From positions 1 to 12,002 of the forward strand of contig CANMXH010000062.1 of NCBI GenBank assembly GCA_947501315.1: a DNA stretch of 12,002 nt, given 5' to 3'. Position numbers and translations under genes: made by a program. Below the pieces are notes generated by a model, which saw only the letters and a program-made list of their open reading frames with translations, was not told where the DNA came from and made no database searches. The DNA is from Caulobacteraceae bacterium (lineage in GTDB: Bacteria > Pseudomonadota > Alphaproteobacteria > Caulobacterales > Caulobacteraceae). Shown in pieces: positions 6,671 through 12,002 of the stretch; positions within the stretch are counted from its first letter, which is position 1; the number at the start of each line of letters is the position of its first letter.

Positions 6671-6721
6671 CTCTCTTCTATAGACCTGTCGTGCGCCCGC
6701 GTGCGCGTTTTTGAGGGGGCC
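6671..6721. promoter_or_regulatory. Divergent regB/senC control region
   Basis: Only 51 bp separate the two start codons. The region and its edge hold a TCTATAGA palindrome (6677-6684), an inverted repeat GACAGG (6660-6665) with CCTGTC (6685-6690), and a direct repeat of GTGCGC at 6691-6696 and 6701-6706, exactly one 10-bp step apart. Both promoters must lie here or inside the coding regions. RegA sites are GC-rich with half-sites near GCGNC/GNCGC, so the GTGCGC pair is a candidate for autoregulation, but it is not a clear match. Confidence 0.5.
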
Positions 6722-7351
6722 ATGATGCCGCGCCGTTCCATCCTGCTGTTCGCTGGCGCCTGTGTCGCCCTCGCCGCCATTGTGGCGGTCGGGACCATCG
6801 TGATGGTGACCGGTCGCGACGACGGTAGTCTGGCCTCGGGCCAGATCAGCTCAACGGGCCAGCCCGACGTCGGCGGCCCCTTCCAGCTGGTCAATCAGGA
6901 CGGTCAGGCCGTCGACCAGACCCTGTTGAACGGGAAATGGTCGCTGGTCTTCTTCGGTTTCACCTATTGCCCCGACTATTGCCCGACCACGCTCCAGATG
7001 CTCGAGGCGACCAAACAGGCGCTGGGGGACCGGGCCGACGACATCCAGATCGTCTTCATCTCGATCGACCCGGAGCGTGACACCCCGCAGGCGCTGAAGG
7101 ACTATCTGTCCTCGGACGGCTTTCCCGAGGGCGTCATCGGCCTGACCGGCACGCCCGAACAGGTCCGGGCCGCCGCCACGGCCTACAGGGCCGTCTACCA
7201 GAAGGTCGGTGAGGGCGAGGGCTATGCGATGAACCACTCGCTGACCATCTATCTGATGGGCCCGGACGGACGCATGCGAAGCGCCCTGGGCCACGATCTG
7301 GGGCCCGCCAATGCGGCCCGGGTCATCGAACAGGCCATGGCGCGGGGGTAA
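6722..7351 (+). CDS. senC: SCO1/SenC family copper chaperone for cytochrome oxidase
   Basis: SCO/SenC proteins are membrane-anchored thioredoxin-fold proteins facing the periplasm. They deliver copper to, or keep reduced, the CuA (sometimes CuB) site of haem-copper oxidases. The N-terminus has one hydrophobic anchor (about 7-29). The copper motif is TYCPDYCP (C83, C87), and the distal ligand is H172 in MNHSLTIYLMGPDG. The DPERDTP block at 116-122 is also typical. The 209-residue length fits. The start is ATG 6722 or ATG 6725, both served by GAGGGGG (6713-6719); a more upstream ATG at 6647 would overlap regB and is unlikely. It is divergent from regB, consistent with redox control of oxidase assembly. 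A REP-like element begins 1 nt after the stop codon. Confidence 0.95.
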   Translation: MMPRRSILLFAGACVALAAIVAVGTIVMVTGRDDGSLASGQISSTGQPDVGGPFQLVNQDGQAVDQTLLNGKWSLVFFGFTYCPDYCPTTLQMLEATKQALGDRADDIQIVFISIDPERDTPQALKDYLSSDGFPEGVIGLTGTPEQVRAAATAYRAVYQKVGEGEGYAMNHSLTIYLMGPDGRMRSALGHDLGPANAARVIEQAMARG

Positions 7352-7352
7352 T

Positions 7353-7484
7353 CCTCCCCCATCGGGGGAGGGGGACCGCGAAGCGGTGGAGGGGCGCCGG
7401 CCCCACGCTCCGGCGTCCTGATCCAACCACCCCTCCACCACGCTTCGCGCGGTCCCCCTCCCCCTTCGCTTCGCTTGGGAGAGG
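7353..7484. repeat. REP/BIME-like composite inverted-repeat element between senC and phaZ
   Basis: The element opens with a hairpin CCTCCCCC (7353-7360) ATC GGGGGAGG (7364-7371). A long imperfect inverted repeat follows: the left arm is 7370-7394 and the right arm 7430-7458, differing only by a CG insertion, a T insertion and end positions. The apical spacer has its own stem CGCCGG (7395-7400) with CCGGCG (7410-7415). The right flank repeats the first hairpin imperfectly (CCTCCCCC 7457-7464, GGGAGAGG 7477-7484). This is the structure of a non-coding REP-type element, and from memory such GGACCGCGAAGCGG-type repeats are frequent in Caulobacteraceae. It may protect or terminate the senC transcript. 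Confidence 0.75.
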
Positions 7485-7495
7485 AATAAATCTTT

Positions 7496-7506
7496 TTGCA
7501 GTGCAA
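7496..7506. promoter_or_regulatory. TGC/GCA palindrome upstream of phaZ, candidate PhaR operator
   Basis: TTGCAGTGCAA is a perfect 5+1+5 palindrome 51 bp before the phaZ start. PhaR repressors of PHB granule genes in alphaproteobacteria bind TGC/GCA-rich dyads of the form CTGC-N3-GCAG, and this site contains TGC-AGT-GCA-like half-sites in the same arrangement (TTGC-N3-GCAA). Its position in front of a PHB depolymerase gene makes the match meaningful, but it is inferred from pattern and location only. Confidence 0.4.
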
Positions 7507-7522
7507 TGCGTTCTATGGTGCT

Positions 7523-7539
7523 CTGCCGCATAACGGCAG
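7523..7539 (+). promoter_or_regulatory. Small hairpin in the phaZ leader
   Basis: CTGCCG (7523-7528), a CATAA loop and CGGCAG (7534-7539) form a perfect 6-bp stem. It ends 9 nt before the AGGGA ribosome binding site (7549-7553) of phaZ. It might influence mRNA stability or translation. It also carries CTGC...GCAG half-sites with a wider 9-nt spacing, which a PhaR-type repressor might contact. Function is unknown. Confidence 0.3.
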
Positions 7540-7557
7540 GGCCGTCCCAGGGATTCC

Positions 7558-8838
7558 ATGCTCTATTCGCTTCACGAGCTCGCCTATCACTCGGCGACGC
7601 CGTTCCGGTTCGGGGCCCAGTTGGCCCGCCAGTTCTGGACCTCTCCCTTCAATCCGGCCTCGGACACCGCGATCGGCCGCACGGCCTTCGCCTCGGCCGG
7701 CCTGTTCGAGAGTGTGACGCGTCGTTACGGCAAGCCCGCCTGGGGCCTTGAGACCATTACCATCGGCGAAAAGCCGGTGCGGACCACCGAACAGATCATC
7801 TGGTCCTCGCCCTGGTGCCGGCTGGTGCGGTTCGCCCGCCATCTCGGCGACCTGAAACGGGCGGGCAAGCCCACGGCCGCCCCGGCGGTGCTGATCGTCG
7901 CCCCCCTGTCGGGCCATTACGCCACCCTGCTGCGCGGCACGGTCGAGGGCTTCCTCCAGGACCACGACGTCTATGTCACCGACTGGGTCAATGCCCGTCA
8001 GGTGCCGATGCTCGAAGGCCGGTTCGACTTCTTCGACTATATCGACCACGTCCGGACCATGCTGGGCCAGATCGGGCCCCGCGCCCATGTCGTCGGCGTC
8101 TGCCAGCCCGGACCGCCGGTGCTGGCCGCCTGCGCCCTGATGGCCGCAGACAAGGATCCGAACCGGCCCGCCTCCATGACCTTCATGGGCTCGCCGATCG
8201 ATGCCCGCCTGTCGCCGACGGTGACCAACCAGCTGGCAGAGGCCAAGCCCTTCACCTGGTTCAAATCGAACATGATCCACACCGTGCCCTGGCCCTATCC
8301 GGGCTTCGGACGGCGGGTCTATCCGGGCTTCGTCCAGCTCTACAGCTTCATGTCCATGAACGAGGACAAGCACGTCGACGCCCATCGCGACTATTTCGGT
8401 CACCTGGTCTCGGGCGACGGCGACGGGGCCCAGAAGCACGAGGCCTTCTACGACGAATATCTCTCGGTGCTGGACCTGACCGAGGAATTCTATCTCCAGA
8501 CCATCGACATCGTCTTCCAGCAGCATCTGCTGGCGCGCGGCCTGCTGGAGCATCGCGGCCGCAAGGTCGATCTGACGGGCATCACCGACATCGGCCTGAT
8601 GACGGTCGAGGGCGGGCAGGATGACATCTCGGGCGTCGGCCAGACCCAGGCCGCCCATACCCTGTGCACAGGCCTGCCGGACGACCGACGGGTGCTGTAT
8701 GTTCACCCCGATGTCGGCCACTATGGCGTCTTCAACGGACGCCGCTTCCGCGACGACATCTATCCGCGGGTGCGCGACTTCATTGCGAAGAACGAGGCCA
8801 TAGTTGCAGTACCGGAACGGCCAGCGGCTGCCGCTTGA
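7558..8838 (+). CDS. phaZ: Intracellular polyhydroxybutyrate depolymerase (PhaZ)
   Basis: The protein is an alpha/beta-hydrolase that releases hydroxybutyrate from native intracellular PHB granules when carbon is scarce. The 426-residue length and the MLYSLHELA N-terminus are typical of PhaZ1-type depolymerases. The nucleophile is a cysteine rather than a serine, C182 in VVGVCQPGPPVLAA. The other triad members are an aspartate in VEGGQDDISG (D355 is the likely one) and H388 in HPDVGHYGVFNG. These almost coincide with C183, D355 and H388 of Ralstonia eutropha PhaZ1. AGGGA (7549-7553) precedes the ATG by 4 nt. No signal peptide is seen, consistent with a granule-bound cytoplasmic enzyme. It overlaps the next gene by 35 nt, and a possible PhaR site lies upstream. 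The family call is firm. Confidence 0.96.
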   Translation: MLYSLHELAYHSATPFRFGAQLARQFWTSPFNPASDTAIGRTAFASAGLFESVTRRYGKPAWGLETITIGEKPVRTTEQIIWSSPWCRLVRFARHLGDLKRAGKPTAAPAVLIVAPLSGHYATLLRGTVEGFLQDHDVYVTDWVNARQVPMLEGRFDFFDYIDHVRTMLGQIGPRAHVVGVCQPGPPVLAACALMAADKDPNRPASMTFMGSPIDARLSPTVTNQLAEAKPFTWFKSNMIHTVPWPYPGFGRRVYPGFVQLYSFMSMNEDKHVDAHRDYFGHLVSGDGDGAQKHEAFYDEYLSVLDLTEEFYLQTIDIVFQQHLLARGLLEHRGRKVDLTGITDIGLMTVEGGQDDISGVGQTQAAHTLCTGLPDDRRVLYVHPDVGHYGVFNGRRFRDDIYPRVRDFIAKNEAIVAVPERPAAAA

Positions 8839-9514
8839 AGGACTGACGGCCCGGCTGTCGGTCAATCCACGCGCCCGCCGGCTGTCGATCCGTATCGACG
8901 CCCGCGCGGGCGAAGCCGTGCTGATCGCCCCGTCCGAACGCAAACTGGCCGAGGTCGTGGCCTTCGCCCGCACCAAGGCCGACTGGATGCGCGAACGGCT
9001 GGCCGAACGGCCGCAGGGCACGCCGATCGCGCCCGGGGCGGTCATCGACCTGTTTGGCCGGCCGACGCGGCTGATCTCCACCGGTGGCGCCGGCGCTGCC
9101 CGCCTGACCGAGGACGCCGACGGTCCCCTGATCGCCTCGGGCGGCGAGGGCGAGGCCTATGCGCGCCGGGTCGAAAACCTGTTCAAGCGGGTGGCCAGGG
9201 ACACGCTCCAGACCCGCACCGATATCCATCTCCGCACCCTGGGCCAACGCCCGGTGAAGATGTCGATCGCCGATCCGAAATCCCGCTGGGGCTCCTGCAG
9301 CCCGCACAACCGCTCGATCCGCTACAGCTGGCGCGTCGTCATGGCCCCGCCCGCGGTGATCGACTATCTGGCCGCCCATGAGGTGGCCCATCTGGTCCAC
9401 GCCGACCACAGCCCCGCCTATTGGGCCGTGGTCCAGCGCCTGGTCGGCGACCACCGCCCGTTCCGCAAATGGCTGCGCGAGAACGGGCCCGCGCTTCACG
9501 CCGTCGGCCGCTAG
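8804..9514 (+). CDS. YgjP-type (DUF45/M48-like) zinc metallopeptidase
   Basis: The protein belongs to the predicted metal-dependent hydrolases of the YgjP/DUF45 group, whose substrate is not established. The C-terminal half holds the zinc site AAHEVAHLVHADHSPAYW: H192 and H196 in HEVAH, E193 as the catalytic base, and H202 as the likely third ligand. The family block KSRWGSCSPHNRSIRYSWR (159-177) precedes it. The start is TTG at 8804: an in-frame TAG lies immediately before it, GAGG (8794-8797) is 6 nt upstream, and no nearby ATG or GTG in frame keeps the N-terminal beta strands. It overlaps the end of phaZ by 35 nt, so translational coupling is likely, although a functional link to PHB is not evident. 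No signal peptide or membrane helix is seen. A REP-like element begins 13 bp after the stop. Confidence 0.9.
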   Translation: MQYRNGQRLPLEGLTARLSVNPRARRLSIRIDARAGEAVLIAPSERKLAEVVAFARTKADWMRERLAERPQGTPIAPGAVIDLFGRPTRLISTGGAGAARLTEDADGPLIASGGEGEAYARRVENLFKRVARDTLQTRTDIHLRTLGQRPVKMSIADPKSRWGSCSPHNRSIRYSWRVVMAPPAVIDYLAAHEVAHLVHADHSPAYWAVVQRLVGDHRPFRKWLRENGPALHAVGR

Positions 9515-9527
9515 CCTGCCTCACGGT

Positions 9528-9660
9528 CCGCTCATCCCCGCGAAAGCGGGGACCCAGGGCTTTGGGTGAACGGAGAGTCCCGTTGGCTTCGACCGCCAGT
9601 CCTGAAACGCCGGAGTCAGGCTGGACAGAACCGGGTCCCCGCTTTCGCGGGGATGAGCGG
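9528..9660. repeat. 133-bp element with perfect 28-bp inverted arms (paired REP-like element)
   Basis: The left arm 9528-9555 and the right arm 9633-9660 are exact reverse complements over 28 bp. Each arm is itself a hairpin, for example CCCCGC (9536-9541) GAAA GCGGGG (9546-9551). The centre holds smaller stems, such as ACCCA (9552-9556) with TGGGT (9563-9567) and CCTGA (9601-9605) with TCAGG (9616-9620). There is no ORF. It sits between two convergent genes, where it could end or protect both transcripts. Elements with the TCATCCCCGCGAAAGCGGGG core are, from memory, scattered in many alphaproteobacterial genomes. The size also fits a small non-autonomous mobile element. Confidence 0.8.
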
Positions 9661-9681
9661 CATGGGGAAGGAGCCAGCCAC

Positions 9682-11799
9682 TCAGAAGAACAGCGGCTCG
9701 GCCTTCTTCTCGGGCGGCGGTGCCGCTTCCGGCCGCTGGTCGGGAACCTCACGCTGCGGCTGGGGTGCGGTCGGGCGCACCACCGCCGGCCCGGGCTCGG
9801 TGCGGCGCGCCGGCGCCGGTTCGCGCGGCATCGGCTCCAGCTGGGCCTCGTCCACGGGATCGACCCCGGCCGGCGGACTGTCGCCGAAGATGTCCCCGAT
9901 GCGGCCGATCAGATTCTCGACCGGGCTCGGCGGCACCCAGCCTTCGGGCATGGCCGGGCCGTCCGGGATGGCCGGGGCATTCAGGCGCGGCAGGGCCGCC
10001 TCCATGAAGCCGCGCCAGATGGCCGCCGGGGACGAGCCGCCGGTGACACCGCGCATGGCGGTATTGTCGTCCTTGCCGACCCAGACGGCGGTGACGAAGC
10101 CGCCGGTATAGCCGACGAACCAGGCGTCCTTGTAGTCCGAGGTGGTGCCCGTCTTGCCGGCGATGTCCCGGCCGGCGATGGCCGCCGCGCGGCCCGTGCC
10201 CGAGGTCATGACGCCACGCAGCATCTGGTTCTGATAGTAGAGGTACGGGTTCGAGATGGCCTGGACCGGCCCGGCCTCGCGGCTGGCCCGCTGGTAGATC
10301 ACCCGGCCCTCGGGCGAACGGATCCGGCTGATGCCGAAGGCCGTGACCCGCTTGCCGCCATTGGCGAAGGCGTCATAGGCCTGGGCCATTTCCAGCGGCG
10401 AGACCTCGACAGCCCCCAGCGCCATGGCCGGCTCCAGCCCGATCCGGCTGGTGATCCCCAGACGACGGGCGGTGCGGGCGACATTGTCCCGCCCGATCTG
10501 GTCCGCCATGCCGGCGGCGATGGTATTGGTCGACTGGGCCACGGCCTGGGCCATGGTCATCTCGCCGGCGAACGAGTCCGAATAGTTGCTCGGCGACCAG
10601 TTGCCGATGCGGATCGGGGCATCATTGACCATGGTCTCGGGCGTGTAACCGGTCTCCAGCGCTGTCAGATAGACGAACGGCTTGAAGGCGGACCCGGCCT
10701 GGCGGCGCGCATCGGTGGCCCGGTTGAACTGGCTTTCGGCATAGGAGGCACCGCCGATCATGGCCCGGACCCGGCCCTCGCCGTCCAGCGCGACCAGTGC
10801 CGCCTGCTGCACCCCCCTGGAGCGGTCGCGGTCGAGGATACGGCGCACCACCCGCTCGGCCTGGGTCTGGAGGGTCAGGTCCAGCGTGGTCTCGACGATC
10901 ATGTCCTCGGTCGGCTCGCCGACCAGTTCGCGGATCTGCTTGTCCAGCCAGTCGATGAAATACTGGGCGTGCTGGGTGGCCAGGGTGCGCGAGACGCGGA
11001 CCGGCTCGGTCACGGCGGCGGCGCGCTGTTCGGGCGTGATGACACCGGCATCGACCATCTCGTTCAGCACCACGGTGGCGCGCGTGGCCGCCCGTTCGCT
11101 CTCGGACACCGGCGAATAGCGCGACGGTGCCTTGAGAAGCCCGGCCAGCAAGGCCGCCTCCCCGACCGTCAGCTGTTTGGCGCTCTTGTCGAAATAGCGC
11201 TGCGAGGCCGCCTCGATCCCATAGGCCCCGGCACCGAAATAGACGCGGTTCAGATACAGGGCGAGGATCTCCTGCTTCGAAAATTTCATCTCCAGCCAGA
11301 CCGCCAGCATCAGCTCCTGGACCTTGCGCTTCATGTTCTGGTCGGGGGACAGGAACAGGTTCTTGGCCAGCTGCTGCGTCAGGGTCGAGCCGCCCTGGAC
11401 CACGCGACCGGCGCGCATATTGGCCGCCATGGCCCGGCTCATGCCGATCGGGTCGAAGCCGGGGTGAAAATAGAAGCGCCGGTCCTCGATGGCGATGAAG
11501 GCCGCGGGCACATAGTCGGGCAGGGCGTCCAGATCGGCCGGCGGGGCCTGCTGGGTGCCGCGCACCGCGATCAGGGCACCGTTGCGGTCCAGATACGTGA
11601 TCGAGGGCTGGCGATCGACATTGTACAGGGTCGAGGTGTCAGGCAGGTCCCGGGCGAAGACGGCGAAGAAGACCACCAGGAAGATCGCCCCCCAGACGGC
11701 CAGAACCGTGCCCCAGTAGAGAACGCGCTGCATCGGCGTGCGTTCGGATTGCGGCCCCGCGCCGCCGCCACGTCCGAAGCTGAAGTCGAAGCCCGCCAT
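9682..11799 (-). CDS. Bifunctional class A penicillin-binding protein (PBP1A-type)
   Basis: This inner-membrane enzyme polymerises glycan strands from lipid II and cross-links peptides. A short cytoplasmic N-terminus is followed by one membrane helix (about 27-49). The GT51 transglycosylase domain has catalytic E105 in AIEDRRFYFHPGFDP, GGSTLTQQLAKN (136-147) and the second glutamate E162 in KVQELMLA. The transpeptidase domain has SAFK with S370 as the nucleophile, STN (423-425) and KTGT (549-552). After about residue 605 comes a tail rich in Pro, Glu and Arg ending EKKAEPLFF. The 705-residue length is normal for the class. The start ATG has GAGG about 5 nt upstream (complement of 11805-11808). 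It stands alone, convergent with the metallopeptidase gene. PBP1A is the best fit, but which Caulobacterales paralogue it is cannot be told here. Confidence 0.95.
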   Translation of the reverse strand: MAGFDFSFGRGGGAGPQSERTPMQRVLYWGTVLAVWGAIFLVVFFAVFARDLPDTSTLYNVDRQPSITYLDRNGALIAVRGTQQAPPADLDALPDYVPAAFIAIEDRRFYFHPGFDPIGMSRAMAANMRAGRVVQGGSTLTQQLAKNLFLSPDQNMKRKVQELMLAVWLEMKFSKQEILALYLNRVYFGAGAYGIEAASQRYFDKSAKQLTVGEAALLAGLLKAPSRYSPVSESERAATRATVVLNEMVDAGVITPEQRAAAVTEPVRVSRTLATQHAQYFIDWLDKQIRELVGEPTEDMIVETTLDLTLQTQAERVVRRILDRDRSRGVQQAALVALDGEGRVRAMIGGASYAESQFNRATDARRQAGSAFKPFVYLTALETGYTPETMVNDAPIRIGNWSPSNYSDSFAGEMTMAQAVAQSTNTIAAGMADQIGRDNVARTARRLGITSRIGLEPAMALGAVEVSPLEMAQAYDAFANGGKRVTAFGISRIRSPEGRVIYQRASREAGPVQAISNPYLYYQNQMLRGVMTSGTGRAAAIAGRDIAGKTGTTSDYKDAWFVGYTGGFVTAVWVGKDDNTAMRGVTGGSSPAAIWRGFMEAALPRLNAPAIPDGPAMPEGWVPPSPVENLIGRIGDIFGDSPPAGVDPVDEAQLEPMPREPAPARRTEPGPAVVRPTAPQPQREVPDQRPEAAPPPEKKAEPLFF

Positions 11800-11865
11800 C
11801 GAAACCTCATCAAACCCGCCCCGCTCTTAGCCGGTCGCGGCGCGCGCGGGAACCGCCCCGCACGA

Positions 11866-11881
11866 CTCACAGGACTGTGAG
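11866..11881. promoter_or_regulatory. Perfect 7-bp dyad between the PBP gene and the upstream hydrolase gene
   Basis: CTCACAG (11866-11872), GA and CTGTGAG (11875-11881) form a near-continuous 16-bp palindrome. It lies 67 bp upstream of the PBP start codon and 35 bp past the stop of the gene before it. There is no T-run on the minus strand, so it looks more like an operator than a terminator. No known consensus is assigned. Confidence 0.35.
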
Positions 11882-11916
11882 GGCATTTTCCGCCGAAACC
11901 ATGACGCTTCGCAGGC

Positions 11917-12002
11917 CTATTCGAGAAACGCCTTCACCTCTGCCGCGAAACGGACCGGCTGGTCCAGCATGATGAAATGGGCGCTGTCATCGATCCGGGT
12001 CA
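11917..12002 (-). CDS. C-terminal end of an alpha/beta-hydrolase-like protein (partial)
   Basis: The minus strand from the window edge reads TRIDDSAHFIMLDQPVRFAA then EVKAFLE and a TAG stop (11917-11919), 27 visible residues. A histidine followed by FIMLDQP, with an amphipathic final helix ending in FLE, is the usual end of alpha/beta-hydrolase-fold proteins, in which this histidine completes the catalytic triad. The rest of the gene is beyond the window, so substrate and length are unknown. It runs in the same direction as the PBP gene, 117 bp upstream of it; co-transcription is possible because no intrinsic terminator is visible between them. Confidence 0.7.
   Translation of the reverse strand, partial: TRIDDSAHFIMLDQPVRFAAEVKAFLE

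Noticed and set aside
6647..6721. A longer senC start at ATG 6647
   Set aside because: It would overlap the start of regB on the other strand and put a polar stretch before the membrane anchor; GAGGGGG supports 6722/6725.
7353..7484. CRISPR array or attachment site reading of the repeat region
   Set aside because: The repeats are inverted, not direct with unique spacers, and there are no cas genes, integrase or tRNA nearby.
7513..9081. A 522-codon minus-strand frame opposite phaZ and the metallopeptidase gene
   Set aside because: Both plus-strand genes have intact catalytic motifs and ribosome binding sites; the reverse frame has none.
9528..9660. An insertion sequence with terminal inverted repeats
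   Set aside because: The element is only 133 bp with no transposase and no evident target duplication, so at most it is a REP pair or MITE-like element.
9421..11880. An 819-codon open frame on the plus strand opposite the PBP gene
   Set aside because: It is a shadow of the PBP gene's codon bias: low-complexity Arg, Gly and His-rich translation, no motifs, and it runs through the repeat element.

Overview
The window is a chromosomal segment of a GC-rich alphaproteobacterium, most likely a member of the Caulobacteraceae and possibly Brevundimonas. The clues are the truB-rpsO-pnp order, a PNPase N-terminus beginning MFDIKRKTI as remembered for Caulobacter, a RegB/RegA redox two-component pair with an SCO/SenC protein, an intracellular PHB depolymerase, and two REP-like inverted-repeat elements of kinds common in this group. 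The genus is inferred from memory, not from a search.

Layout. Positions 1-3821 (+) hold a translation and RNA-decay operon: truB (5' end cut off), rpsO and pnp, closed by a near-perfect intrinsic terminator at 3791-3821. The rpsO-pnp spacer of 292 bp is unusually rich in inverted repeats. The truB-rpsO spacer has a small nested stem that could be an S15 autoregulatory leader. Positions 4012-4377 (+) encode an unrecognised four-helix membrane protein. It converges on a possible 51-residue ORF (4385-4540, -), which lies just downstream of regA.

Positions 4551-6670 (-) encode the RegB-type sensor kinase followed by the RegA/ActR-type response regulator. The SCO1/SenC copper chaperone (6722-7351, +) is transcribed divergently from regB across a 51-bp control region. 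Together these genes would sense quinone/oxygen redox state and support cytochrome oxidase assembly. RegB keeps its quinone motif (GGLQNPF) and its redox-switch cysteine (C280, 40 residues after H240), but has a roughly 40-residue Ala/Lys-rich insertion in the ATP lid.

A REP-like element (7353-7484) separates senC from phaZ (7558-8838, +), an intracellular PHB depolymerase with an intact Cys-Asp-His triad. A TGC/GCA palindrome upstream of phaZ resembles a PhaR operator. phaZ overlaps a TTG-started YgjP-type metallopeptidase gene (8804-9514, +) by 35 nt. A second element with perfect 28-bp inverted arms (9528-9660) lies between that gene and a convergent class A penicillin-binding protein gene (9682-11799, -). 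The window ends in the last 27 codons of an alpha/beta-hydrolase-like gene (11917-12002, -).

This is mainly ordinary core genome. I see no CRISPR array, tRNA, rRNA, prophage, transposase or defence island, and no obviously new multigene system. The items most worth a second look are the RegB lid insertion, the structured pnp leader, the possible PhaR site and the two repeat elements.
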